Shown here: positions 16,904 through 25,139 of the stretch, piece after piece
How positions within the stretch are numbered: position 1 is the first letter of the stretch
Layout: each line of letters starts with the position of its first letter
DNA from: CAWGET01 sp963821715
GTDB taxonomy: Bacteria > Bacteroidota > Ignavibacteria > Ignavibacteriales > Melioribacteraceae
Direction of reading: 5' to 3'
Assembly (NCBI GenBank): GCA_963821715.1
Contig: CAWGET010000004.1
Coordinates: 310,001 to 374,000, forward strand
Length of the DNA: 64,000 nt
Program-made: the position numbers and the translations under genes
The notes under the pieces: model-generated
Database searches by the model: none
The model's input: only the letters and a program-made list of their open reading frames with translations
What the model was told of the DNA's origin: nothing

Positions 16904-17578
16904 TTACTTCGGTGGGTTTATCTTCAGCATTTTTTTATCGGATGCATAATTGATGAATTCAGGATCCTGAATATTCTTCAAAGTGTCGCTGAATTTTCTG
17001 ATCCGCTCGATAGCCTCGTTTACGACGTAAAAATCTTCTTCAAAATTTTTCTTCGCTTCTTCGTCCATCTCCGATTCTATGCTTTTAACCGACATTATTA
17101 AACTGCTTAAGGGATTATTTATCTGATGCCCGATTGTGCAAGCCATATCCACAACTGCTTTGCTGTGCTCAACTTTTTTCAATTCATTTTGAAGATTATG
17201 AATCCTTACACCCGATCTTATTCTCGCAAGCAGTTCCTGATTCTCTACAGGTTTAACAAGGAAATCATCAGCGCCTACGTCAAGACCGGTAACTCTGTCC
17301 TTTAATGAAGCTCTTGCAGTTAATACAATATAATAGATTAACTTATATTCTTCTTTATCTTTAAGAATATTGCAAAGCTGCAAACCATCCATCCTGGGCA
17401 TCGTCCAATCAGCGACAATTACTTTTGGCTTATAAGTTTCCAAAACTTCAAGAGCTTTTATCCCATCTTCGGCGGATTTCACTTCATATTTATTCCGGGT
17501 CAATAATCGTTCAAGTATAAAACGAGTATCTTCTTCATCTTCAACAATTAAAATTTTATCTTTTTTTTCTTCAGTCAT
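16904..17578 (-). CDS. Receiver domain fused to a DHp domain without a kinase catalytic domain
   Basis: 224 residues. A receiver (1-125) has the phospho-accepting Asp57 (VADWTMPRMDG) and Lys109. A helical linker follows, then a DHp-like two-helix domain with an intact H box, IGHQINNPLSS (His151). The protein ends about 70 residues later, without the HATPase domain. It could act as a phosphotransfer protein or dimeric receiver output. It overlaps the preceding REC gene by eight bases, which ties it to the motAB operon. The palindrome cluster begins 20 bases past its stop, so loss of an original kinase half by rearrangement is possible. Confidence 0.85.
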   Translation of the reverse strand: MTEEKKDKILIVEDEEDTRFILERLLTRNKYEVKSAEDGIKALEVLETYKPKVIVADWTMPRMDGLQLCNILKDKEEYKLIYYIVLTARASLKDRVTGLDVGADDFLVKPVENQELLARIRSGVRIHNLQNELKKVEHSKAVVDMACTIGHQINNPLSSLIMSVKSIESEMDEEAKKNFEEDFYVVNEAIERIRKFSDTLKNIQDPEFINYASDKKMLKINPPK

Positions 17579-17966
17579 TTATCAGATTTTCAATTTTGTT
17601 CAAAAGTTCATTAAAGTCGGATATCGGTTTAACAATATAATCATCTGCGCGGCTTTCTTCAAAGTAGTTTTTTGGTCCGTACCCTTTTGCATAAGCAGTT
17701 ACAAGAAGTACCGGAACATTTTTATGTTTTTGATGATCTTTGATTCTTTTAGATAAAATCACTCCGTCGGTCTGAACTCCATCCAAAAAAGTATTTGTAA
17801 GATTGATATCCATCATGATCAATCCGATATTTTCATTTTCTAATTTTTCGAAAATTTCATTCCCGTCTTCGGAAAAAATTACAGTATACTTTGTTTTGCT
17901 GAAGAAGTGTTGGTAGAAATAATTGGTGAAAGAGTCATCTTCTATTATTAAGATTTTAGAATTCAT
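17571..17966 (-). CDS. Single-domain response regulator (CheY-like)
   Basis: A 131-residue stand-alone receiver with the acidic pocket IIEDDS, phospho-accepting Asp53 in LIMMDINL, a switch Thr90 (VTAY) and Lys113 (YIVKP). An insertion after the Asp (LTNTFLDGVQTDGV) lengthens the loop compared with CheY. It overlaps motB by four bases and the REC-DHp gene by eight, so all three are translated as a coupled unit. It may relay signals to the motor or exchange phosphate with the REC-DHp protein. Confidence 0.88.
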   Translation of the reverse strand: MNSKILIIEDDSFTNYFYQHFFSKTKYTVIFSEDGNEIFEKLENENIGLIMMDINLTNTFLDGVQTDGVILSKRIKDHQKHKNVPVLLVTAYAKGYGPKNYFEESRADDYIVKPISDFNELLNKIENLIND

Positions 17967-18745
17967 AATTCCGACGAGTATTTTACTACGATGCTTATTC
18001 TTCGGTTAGTCACATCGTAAGGATTATTTACGTTGCGAAGTCTGTTATCGGCATAACCTCTAATTTCATAAATTTGGTTTCTCTGAACGCCTCCGTCGAT
18101 TATCGCTCTTCGCGCACTGTTGGCTCTGTCGGCGCTTAATTCATAGTTTGAATAACCTTTACCGTTACCGGGGAAAGGCCGGCTGTCGGTATGTCCTTCA
18201 ACTACAATTTCATTATTTAAAGTAGACAATTGTTTACCGATAACTTTTAAAATTTGTCTGGCGTTTTTATTCAAGGTTGCGGTACCTATTTCGAAGAACA
18301 CTTCATCATTCGATTCCATAATTTCTATACGCATTCCTTCATCGGTAATTTCTACATCAATCTGATCCATAATTTGATTAAAGTCATCGTCACCGCTCAG
18401 CTTGTCCATTATTTCGTTGCCCATTTGCTCCAAGCGTTCGCGTTCCATTTCTTTCATTTTAAATTTATTAAGGATATTCGGTTCAATGGAATTTGCGCCG
18501 CTTCCATCCATAACCGACGGACCCGCGCCGGAACCAATACCGGTGGGGTTATTAAAATAATTTGCAACTCCGGCTTTCACTTCGTCATCCTGTCCGAGGA
18601 CCCAAAGCACAATAAAAAGCGCCATCATCGCGGTAACAAAATCGGCGTAAGCAACTTTCCATGCACCGCCGTGTCCGCCTTCGTGATGCTTTTTACCTTT
18701 CTTTACAATTATCGGAGTATTATTATTTTCTGAGCCGTTACTCAT
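17963..18745 (-). CDS. motB: Flagellar stator protein MotB (set 1)
   Basis: 260 residues: a cytoplasmic basic N-terminus, one membrane helix with the ion-binding Asp35 in WKVAYADFVTAMMALF, a plug region, and a C-terminal OmpA-like peptidoglycan-binding domain (about 140-258; VVEGHTDSRPF and DRANSARR). The GGAWKVAYADF start is of the enterobacterial proton-driven MotB type; the coupling ion is inferred. It overlaps motA by one base and the following REC gene by four. Confidence 0.93.
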   Translation of the reverse strand: MSNGSENNNTPIIVKKGKKHHEGGHGGAWKVAYADFVTAMMALFIVLWVLGQDDEVKAGVANYFNNPTGIGSGAGPSVMDGSGANSIEPNILNKFKMKEMERERLEQMGNEIMDKLSGDDDFNQIMDQIDVEITDEGMRIEIMESNDEVFFEIGTATLNKNARQILKVIGKQLSTLNNEIVVEGHTDSRPFPGNGKGYSNYELSADRANSARRAIIDGGVQRNQIYEIRGYADNRLRNVNNPYDVTNRRISIVVKYSSEL

Positions 18746-19596
18746 TATTTCCCTCTGAGATAACTTTCAAGTTCGGAAAATGAAGGACGCGAATCAGAAT
18801 AAATTGTCCGCCGCCCTATTTCAACAGCGACAATCGGAGGATTCCCTTTTGCATAAGCTACTAAACAAGCTTTAATTGTTTCGAGATAACGAACATCGTT
18901 TTCAACAATATGTTCAACATTGGTGGCAAGCGGATTCATAAAGCCGTAAGACACCAAAATTCCTATAAATGTACCCACAAGCGCCGCTGCAACATGGTGA
19001 CCGACGTATTCCGCGCCCTTATCGATGCTTCCCATTGTTACAATTATTCCGAGTACCGCGGCAACAATTCCGAGACCAGGGAAAGCGTCTGCAGTTTTTG
19101 TAAGCAGTGCCGGAATCGGTTTGCTTTCAAGTTCAAAAGTTTCAATCTCGGTATCCATTAATGATTCGATTTCGTGCGGGGGAACACCGCCCGACAACAT
19201 TACTTTTAATGTATCGCAGAAGTAAGTTACAGCCGCTTTATTTTTTATAAATTTTTTATTTTTTGAAAGTATATCGCTTTCTTCCGGTTTTTCAATATGA
19301 GTTTCAACAGCCAAAAGTCCATCGCGCTGTGCGACAAGAAAAAGATCGTAAAAAGATTTCAGTAATTCCTTATAATCGTCTTTGGAATCATGTTTAGCCG
19401 CGATAGCTCTTGGAATGGAAGCAAATACTTTTTTAAGAGTTGGTAAAGGAGCAGAAATAAATAACCCGCCTAATGCCGCTCCCCCGATGATTAGAAATTC
19501 CGACCATTGCAGAAGTACCATTAGATTACCACCTGCAATCGTAAAGCCGGCAAGGAGTGAGACAATAACAACAACAGTTCCGATAATAATAAACAT
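18745..19596 (-). CDS. motA: Flagellar stator protein MotA (set 1)
   Basis: 283 residues with four membrane helices (two at the N-terminus, two at about 165-225) and a large cytoplasmic loop that contacts FliG. The long form with PLPTLKKVF and the LGIVAAVLGIIVTMGSID helix is typical of MotA partnered with proton-type MotB. It works with the MotB encoded directly downstream. A second, differently built stator set is encoded at 20961-22429. Confidence 0.93.
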   Translation of the reverse strand: MFIIIGTVVVIVSLLAGFTIAGGNLMVLLQWSEFLIIGGAALGGLFISAPLPTLKKVFASIPRAIAAKHDSKDDYKELLKSFYDLFLVAQRDGLLAVETHIEKPEESDILSKNKKFIKNKAAVTYFCDTLKVMLSGGVPPHEIESLMDTEIETFELESKPIPALLTKTADAFPGLGIVAAVLGIIVTMGSIDKGAEYVGHHVAAALVGTFIGILVSYGFMNPLATNVEHIVENDVRYLETIKACLVAYAKGNPPIVAVEIGRRTIYSDSRPSFSELESYLRGK

Positions 19597-19611
19597 ATTC
19601 CGCTTCTTTTT

Positions 19612-19911
19612 TTATTTTATTTCGTCTTCAATTCGTTTTACCTGTTGAAATAATTTGCTGCATTTCATCTCGACAAAGATCCAATCCATCTGGGATTTTA
19701 TTTCTTTAGTTTCAATCTCGGTGCTTAAATCCGAAAGCGATTGGTAACCCATTGTACCGCCCGCTCCTTTTATTTCATGTATTAATGATTTAAGCTGAAT
19801 ATGATTTTGATCTTTTATTGCCGTGGCTATTGCTTGTCTTTTAGCCGGGAACGAATTTACAAAGTATTTAACAAGCTCATTTTTTATATTCTTATTATCG
19901 GATTCATTCAA
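19612..19911 (-). CDS. HPt (histidine phosphotransfer) domain, C-terminal part of a frameshifted REC-HPt gene
   Basis: Visible HPt core SLIHEIKGAGGTMGY with the phospho-accepting histidine (position 45 from the TTG at 19911). The TTG is not a credible start: the frame stays open upstream through 19983 and encodes NKEKLINEVNDLLN, which is exactly how the preceding receiver domain should end. The receiver and HPt therefore appear to be one protein split by one extra base near 19985-19987. With that base removed the product is about 238 residues. It sits between csrA and motA1. Confidence 0.85.
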   Translation of the reverse strand: MNESDNKNIKNELVKYFVNSFPAKRQAIATAIKDQNHIQLKSLIHEIKGAGGTMGYQSLSDLSTEIETKEIKSQMDWIFVEMKCSKLFQQVKRIEDEIK

Positions 19912-19981
19912 GATTTTATTAGTCGAAGACGAGTCTAATTTTATATTTAAAAGATCATTTACTTCATTAATTAATTTTTCT

Positions 19982-20329
19982 TTATTTAAGCGGTTTGCTT
20001 ATAACTCTATCTGCGCCGGCTTCCATGGCCGCAATAACATTGCTGCGCGCTGTATTAGCACTTATTACGATAACTGGAATTTCGGCAATATCTTTAAGAA
20101 CTTTTTTTACCTGAAGCATTTTTATTCCGTCAAGCTGCGGCATCATCAGATCGAGAAAAATAAGGTCGGGCTTTAACTCCGCTGCTTTTTGCAATCCCTC
20201 AAGTCCGTCATGAGAGGTAAATACTTCGAAGTTCAACTCCTCAAAAACGTTTTTAACCGATTTCAGAATAATTTCCGAATCATCGATTACTAAAACTTTA
20301 GTTCCGCTAGTTTTATTAATCACTGTCAT
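19982..20329 (-). CDS. Receiver domain, N-terminal part of a frameshifted REC-HPt gene
   Basis: 115 residues with IDDSEI (acidic pocket), phospho-accepting Asp60 (LDLMMPQLDG) and Lys112 in VISKPL. The frame stops two codons after KPL, so the last receiver helix is missing; that helix is encoded in the +1 frame just past the stop and continues into the HPt domain. The break lies at CTT AAA TAA (19982-19990, minus strand). The intact gene would encode a phosphorelay protein able to receive phosphate and pass it on by His. It overlaps csrA by 14 bases. Confidence 0.85.
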   Translation of the reverse strand: MTVINKTSGTKVLVIDDSEIILKSVKNVFEELNFEVFTSHDGLEGLQKAAELKPDLIFLDLMMPQLDGIKMLQVKKVLKDIAEIPVIVISANTARSNVIAAMEAGADRVISKPLK

Positions 20330-20570
20330 TCTTATTTAATTTATTGAATTTCAATTTTGATAAATCGGATTCAAATTTTTCCTTACTTTTTTCCGACGCT
20401 TCTTTTGTAAAATTCTTAATGCTTTCATAAACTTCTTCGCGCAGAATTTTAACATCAGCCGGGGCTTCAATTCCCACCCTCACCTGGTTATCGGATATCG
20501 CGATGATGTTGAGTATTATATCATTGCCTATCCTTATCTTTTCGTTTTTTTTTCGTGTTAGAACGAGCAT
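20316..20570 (-). CDS. csrA: Translational regulator CsrA
   Basis: 84 residues, slightly longer than E. coli CsrA (61). The N-terminus MLVLTRKKNEKIRIG, the VRVGIEAP strand and the ILREEVYE segment with the RNA-binding arginine are all intact; a charged lysine/serine-rich tail follows. CsrA binds GGA motifs in mRNA leaders and represses flagellin translation until FliW sequesters it. It starts one base after fliW ends, so the antagonists are co-expressed. Confidence 0.95.
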   Translation of the reverse strand: MLVLTRKKNEKIRIGNDIILNIIAISDNQVRVGIEAPADVKILREEVYESIKNFTKEASEKSKEKFESDLSKLKFNKLNKNDSD

Positions 20571-20571
20571 A

Positions 20572-20955
20572 TTAGTTTTCTATAAATAGTTGGTAATCAA
20601 TCGGATATTTTTCCGTATCCATTATTTTTTGGAAGCCTGTTTTGCTATCCATATTCAGATATACCGGAGATTTGAGATTGATAGTTATATCTCCCGGATT
20701 CCGGCTTAATCTAACTATTCCGTAGGAAATATGCGATTCCTCTTCCGGATAATTTTCCTGAAGAAGTCCGACCGGAAATAAAGGGAAAACAATCTCCGGC
20801 TCTTCAATAGAAGTAAGCCAGTTAAATATTCCTTCTTCTTCAGTTATCAAAATATATTTTTTTAAGTTTTCGAAGCCGAGAATTCCGTCTTTAAACTCAA
20901 TGATAATGTTTTCATCGAATTCTATTTCTCCGAATTGTTTTGTTTGTAGTTTCAT
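20572..20955 (-). CDS. fliW: Flagellar assembly factor FliW
   Basis: 127 residues of the FliW beta-barrel family, with FKDGILGFENLKKY near the start, FPLFPVGLLQENY-like middle and TINLKSPVYLN near the end. FliW binds flagellin or, when flagellin is exported, CsrA, giving feedback on flagellin synthesis. It lies next to csrA as in Bacillus and Borrelia. The flagellin gene itself is not in the window. Confidence 0.93.
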   Translation of the reverse strand: MKLQTKQFGEIEFDENIIIEFKDGILGFENLKKYILITEEEGIFNWLTSIEEPEIVFPLFPVGLLQENYPEEESHISYGIVRLSRNPGDITINLKSPVYLNMDSKTGFQKIMDTEKYPIDYQLFIEN

Positions 20956-20960
20956 CTTAT

Positions 20961-21797
20961 TTATTCTGTTTTGTTATTTAACTGTTTTAAAATTACGATA
21001 TCAACTCTTCTGTTCAACTCGCGTCCTTTAGGCGTAGCGTTGCTTGCCACCGGTTTGTATTCCGAGTATCCGACAATAGAAATTTTTTCAGGTATCATTC
21101 CGTCCTGCTGCATTAAAAAATACGCAGTGTTAGTAGCCCGCTGAACCGATAAGTGCCAGTTGGAAGGATATTCGGAATTCCCTATCGGAACATTGTCAGT
21201 ATGTCCTTCTACCCGTATATCGTTCGGCAGTTCTTTTATTACCTGCGTGATTTCCTTTAGAATTGCTTTTGATCCCGGACTGATGGCGGCTTTACCAGAC
21301 GGGAATAAAATATCGTCTAAAATCCTTATCGTTATCCCGCGCTCATTTTCCAGCAGGGAAATACTTCCGCCGTAATTATTTTCGCTTATAAGATCTTCAA
21401 TTTTTCCCGTAAGATCATTTCCAAGAGGCTCAGCCCCGGCTATCAATCCGCCTTTTGGTATTCCAATCACTTTGCCCTGATTGCCGAATACATCGCCGAC
21501 CGCGGACATCATCTCTTCATATTTTTTTAAATCGATATTGGAGATAGCGTAAAGAATAATAAATAAGCCGAGAAGCAAAGTTAGAAGATCGGCGTAAGTT
21601 ATAAGATATCTATCCTTTTCGCCTTCGTCAGATAATGACGAATCATCATTATCTAAATCTGCAAATACTCTTCTTGTTCTCTTTGCGGAAGCATACTTAT
21701 TAACCTTGACTTCACTATCGAAGGAATTTCCCCACCCTGAAGAGCCAAAACTCCCTCCAGTGAAATCTCCATCATGTGTTTTTCTTCTAAATGACAT
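20961..21797 (-). CDS. motB: Flagellar stator protein MotB (set 2)
   Basis: 278 residues: an unusual 60-residue Gly/Ser-rich and acidic N-terminus, one membrane helix with the ion-binding Asp70 in YLITYADLLTLLLGLF, and an OmpA-like domain (about 160-270; VEGHTDNVPIG, RGRELNRRVDI-like end). The helix resembles MotS/PomB-like stators more than set 1. The only start codon before the membrane helix is ATG 21797, which lies 145 bases inside motA2, so the two genes overlap in different frames. Confidence 0.88.
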   Translation of the reverse strand: MSFRRKTHDGDFTGGSFGSSGWGNSFDSEVKVNKYASAKRTRRVFADLDNDDSSLSDEGEKDRYLITYADLLTLLLGLFIILYAISNIDLKKYEEMMSAVGDVFGNQGKVIGIPKGGLIAGAEPLGNDLTGKIEDLISENNYGGSISLLENERGITIRILDDILFPSGKAAISPGSKAILKEITQVIKELPNDIRVEGHTDNVPIGNSEYPSNWHLSVQRATNTAYFLMQQDGMIPEKISIVGYSEYKPVASNATPKGRELNRRVDIVILKQLNNKTE

Positions 21798-22429
21798 TGT
21801 TTTAATTTATCCGCTATCGGCAGCCATATTAAGTTTGCGCTCAAAATTCCCCAAAGAGTAGCAATAAAAGCTGAGGCGATATTATGGATCAAAACATTCG
21901 GCTCGTTTCCCGCGTTAGCCAAAGTCATTATCAAACCCATCACCGTTCCTATTATTCCCATTGTTGGAGCATAGCCGCCCATTTTACTAAAAATATTTAT
22001 ATTTGAATAATGTCTTTCCTGCATCGCCTTCATTTCCGTGCGGGCTATTATTTCGAGCGAATCAGTATCAGTCCCGTCAAGAACAAAACGTATCATCTTT
22101 TGAGGAAAAACATACCGCAATTGAAATAATTCGTTTTCCACCGACAGCAATCCTTCGCGTCTTCCCTTCATTGCTATATGAACTAGTCCGTTTATTAAAA
22201 TATTGATATCATATTTTTTAGGGAAATAAGCCATCTTCATCAGATTAAAAACGTTTTTAAATCTATCGAAACCGAAACCGATTATTACCGCGCCGAACGT
22301 TCCACCGAATACGATCAATAAAGACGGAAGTAAAAAGAGCGCGCTGAATTTTCCGCCTTCAATAAAGTAAGCACCGAAAATTGCTGCCAGCCCGATGAAT
22401 AATCCGTTGATGCTTCCATATTTCTTCAT
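21653..22429 (-). CDS. motA: Flagellar stator protein MotA (set 2)
   Basis: 258 residues with four membrane helices, the short MotA/MotP/PomA form: GLFIGLAAIFGAYFIEGG, then the cytoplasmic loop (MAYFPKKYDINILI) and the GGYAPTMGIIGTVMGLIMTL helix. The C-terminal segment PSIVKSRLISMLP is typical and shows its frame is real through the overlap with motB2. The start is at flgL's last base. Together with MotB2 it gives the cell a second stator type, perhaps for another ion or viscosity. Confidence 0.9.
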   Translation of the reverse strand: MKKYGSINGLFIGLAAIFGAYFIEGGKFSALFLLPSLLIVFGGTFGAVIIGFGFDRFKNVFNLMKMAYFPKKYDINILINGLVHIAMKGRREGLLSVENELFQLRYVFPQKMIRFVLDGTDTDSLEIIARTEMKAMQERHYSNINIFSKMGGYAPTMGIIGTVMGLIMTLANAGNEPNVLIHNIASAFIATLWGILSANLIWLPIADKLKQCHLEEKHMMEISLEGVLALQGGEIPSIVKSRLISMLPQREQEEYLQI

Positions 22430-23313
22430 TATAAATAATCCAGCAATGATTTAGGAAGAATGGCGGAGGAAATTTTGTAAGACAGATCCAGATTGTACTG
22501 CTGCGTCTGTAAATCCATCACCGCTTCTGCAACGTCGATATCTTTTTCTTCCGATAGAAGAAGAGACAATTGCATTTCCTGATTGATCAGCATTTCCGAA
22601 GTATCGTTAAGCCGGTTGCTTATATTTCCGGCTTCCGACATTTTGTTCAGAAGTGTATCGTTGAATTCGTTCAGCTTATCGACCTCAGCCTGTGAAGGCC
22701 TGATGCCGTTTTGAAGATTATCTCTCATCGTAATAAGCGTATTAAAAACATCTGTATCGATGAAAAGTTCTTTGCCGGAAACATTAACCTTCTGTTTAAT
22801 ATTGTCGGAAATTCTTACGTTTTGTTTTCCGTCGGGTACAGAAGATTTTCCTTCAATAGCAGTTCCCGCGGCATCGTAACCGAAGGGCTTTTGTGAATTA
22901 TCAGTTCCGCCGAAAAGATAAATTCCGTCGAATTCCGAATTAGCGTAATCCATTATCGAAGAAATTGCAAGATCAATTTTACCGGCAAAAGTATCAAGCG
23001 AATTGTCGACCGTAGCGTTATTGGCGTTTGTAAGATCGACTAAAACTTTTTGTATTTCACTCTGCATCCCTTCCATCGCCGAAATTGAATTATCGATAAA
23101 AGAAAGACTGTTGCTGATGTTATCGTTATATGTTCCTATTCTGTTAAGCTGATTCTGGAGCCGCATTATTCTTGATGAACCAAGCGGAGAATCCGAAGGT
23201 TTGTTTACTTTGCTTTGAGTTGCAAGCTGGATCTGGGTTTCGTGCAAAGCCCTTTTGGATCTGTTCATATTGAACAGGAAACTATTGTGAAGTAATGTGT
23301 CTGTAACTCTCAT
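22429..23313 (-). CDS. flgL: Hook-filament junction protein FlgL (HAP3)
   Basis: 294 residues of the flagellin-like fold: an N-terminal helix MRVTDTLLHNSFLFNMNRSK, the SDSPLGSSRIMRL motif, a domain-1 middle and the C-terminal helix DLQTQQYNLDLSYKIS. FlgL joins the hook-associated FlgK ring to the filament. It follows flgK by two bases and shares a base with motA2. Confidence 0.93.
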   Translation of the reverse strand: MRVTDTLLHNSFLFNMNRSKRALHETQIQLATQSKVNKPSDSPLGSSRIMRLQNQLNRIGTYNDNISNSLSFIDNSISAMEGMQSEIQKVLVDLTNANNATVDNSLDTFAGKIDLAISSIMDYANSEFDGIYLFGGTDNSQKPFGYDAAGTAIEGKSSVPDGKQNVRISDNIKQKVNVSGKELFIDTDVFNTLITMRDNLQNGIRPSQAEVDKLNEFNDTLLNKMSEAGNISNRLNDTSEMLINQEMQLSLLLSEEKDIDVAEAVMDLQTQQYNLDLSYKISSAILPKSLLDYL

Positions 23314-23315
23314 AA

Positions 23316-24683
23316 TTATACCATTGTAATTAATGTTTCGAGCATTTCGTCGGCTACGCGTATAAGTTTTGCGGCTGCATCGTATGACCTTTGATACATC
23401 AGAACGTTGGACATTTCCTCGTCAATAGAAACCCCGGAGTATGAAGCCTTCTGCTGCTCAAGCTGATTTAATACAAGCGCGAATGATTCGCCGTTCTTGT
23501 CGCTCAATTGTTTTTCATGGCCGACTCCGCTAACAAAATTGGAATAGCCTTCCGAAATCGTGTTGTCGCCCAAAACTTTACTGCTTCTTAACTCTGCCAG
23601 CTTCAAAGCAATTTCGTTATTTCCGTCTGAACCGTCGGCAGAAACTGCAATGTTTTGCGGATCGTCCAGAATTTCCGAATTAATTTTAAAAACACCGAAA
23701 CTATAGCTTTCGAAAAATTTTCTTCCCGGTGCCGGATCAGATACCGAATCGTTAAGTGAATATCCTGACGAATGAATGTCGTTAATATTACTGAAGATAG
23801 CGTTAGCTACATTGTCTAATTCTTTTTGATAACCGGGAATTTTATTCGAATAGGAATCGGTAACAGCAAATAATTCTCCACCGTTAATCGCCGCCTTAGC
23901 ATTTCCGTCCTCGGTTAAAATCTGCAGTTTCCCGTTCTCTTCTTTCAATTGAAAATCTATCTGCTGAACAGCGTCAACGGCAAATACTCCACCGATTGAA
24001 ATATTAGCTACGTTATTCGAATCGTAGGAAACGTTAACATTAACTAGGCCGCTTAATTCTTTTATTGCCGCGTCCCGCTTATCTAAAAGATCGTTAGCGC
24101 TGTTGCCAACCATCGTATTCTCATAGATCTTTTTATTCAGAACCTGAATCTCGCTAGTTAAATTATTTACACTTTTAACCAAACTATCGGCTTCGCTTTT
24201 CAGATCCTTTTTGATGAGCGACAATCCTTCGTAAATATTTTGAAACTTAGAAGACATTTTTTGCGCTGTCTGGATAACATTTGTACGCAGCGGATCCGAA
24301 GTCGGATTGACTGCAAGTTCGTCCCATGAATTAAAGAACTGATCGATCAGATTAGATAGCCCAAGATCTGAAGGCTCGGAAAAAAGAGTCTCGATTTGTC
24401 CGAGAGCCATAGATTGTCTTTGAGAATAAGCAAAATCCTGATTGTAATTTATTATCTGAGTATCGGTAAGCTGATTCTTCACGCGAACGATATTCTCAAT
24501 TTTTACGCCGGAACCGAATACGAAATTCGCCCTGAAATCTGGCGTTTCCGTTCCCAAAGTAACTATCTGTCTGGAATAATTAGGATTATTCGCGTTCGCA
24601 ATATTATGCGAAGTGACCATTAAAGCTCTTTGGTAAGTGGCTAAACTCCGCCTCGAAATATCAAACAGTTTTCCTATACTCAT
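23316..24683 (-). CDS. flgK: Hook-associated protein FlgK (HAP1)
   Basis: 455 residues: the N-terminal rod/hook helix SRRSLATYQRALMVTSHNIANANNP, the DLGLSNLIDQFFNSWDELA segment, a variable centre, and a C-terminal helix VSIDEEMSNVLMYQRSYDAAAKLI. FlgK forms the first junction ring on the hook. Length is at the short end of the family. It shares its first base with the end of flgN, its chaperone gene. Confidence 0.94.
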   Translation of the reverse strand: MSIGKLFDISRRSLATYQRALMVTSHNIANANNPNYSRQIVTLGTETPDFRANFVFGSGVKIENIVRVKNQLTDTQIINYNQDFAYSQRQSMALGQIETLFSEPSDLGLSNLIDQFFNSWDELAVNPTSDPLRTNVIQTAQKMSSKFQNIYEGLSLIKKDLKSEADSLVKSVNNLTSEIQVLNKKIYENTMVGNSANDLLDKRDAAIKELSGLVNVNVSYDSNNVANISIGGVFAVDAVQQIDFQLKEENGKLQILTEDGNAKAAINGGELFAVTDSYSNKIPGYQKELDNVANAIFSNINDIHSSGYSLNDSVSDPAPGRKFFESYSFGVFKINSEILDDPQNIAVSADGSDGNNEIALKLAELRSSKVLGDNTISEGYSNFVSGVGHEKQLSDKNGESFALVLNQLEQQKASYSGVSIDEEMSNVLMYQRSYDAAAKLIRVADEMLETLITMV

Positions 24684-25135
24684 TATATTTTTTTATCCAA
24701 AATTGATTTTTTACTATTTTCAACCAGTGTATTAATTGTTTGGTTTATAAAATTTTTCGAGTGAACAATCAAAAATAAATTGTGTTCGTTGTGCCGTTTA
24801 ATCTCGGCAATTTTATCCTTAATGCTTTCTTCGAACGCACTCATTTTTTCTTTATCTTCTTCGGATATTTCCGCGCTGAACTTACTGATTAAGTCCGCTA
24901 TTTTTGTCGTTTCAAGAATAGTACCCTTATCGGAATAGATGTTTTTTATTATGGTTAATCTGCTATGCTCGCCGTTCTTAATTTTAAGCAGCAATTTTTC
25001 CTCGAGCAGAATCGCCTCTTCAATTTTTTTGCTTACATTCGAGACCAGAGAAGCCTGCTTCATTTTGGCCGCGACCAGAAGATCCGATAGATCGCCGTCA
25101 ATGTTTTCTAAGGTATTGATTAATTTTTCTACCAT
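24683..25135 (-). CDS. flgN: FlgN-like flagellar export chaperone
   Basis: 150 residues, almost entirely helical and rich in Lys, Glu and Leu (EEKLLLKIKNGEHSR). This composition and position just before flgK and flgL fit FlgN, which keeps those two junction proteins soluble before export. Sequence similarity in this family is low, so the call leans on length and context. Confidence 0.8.
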   Translation of the reverse strand: MVEKLINTLENIDGDLSDLLVAAKMKQASLVSNVSKKIEEAILLEEKLLLKIKNGEHSRLTIIKNIYSDKGTILETTKIADLISKFSAEISEEDKEKMSAFEESIKDKIAEIKRHNEHNLFLIVHSKNFINQTINTLVENSKKSILDKKI

Positions 25136-25139
25136 AATT

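Noticed and set aside
19823..20176. 117-residue plus-strand frame across the REC-HPt break
   Set aside because: Antisense shadow of the receiver and HPt coding sequence, no recognisable domain.
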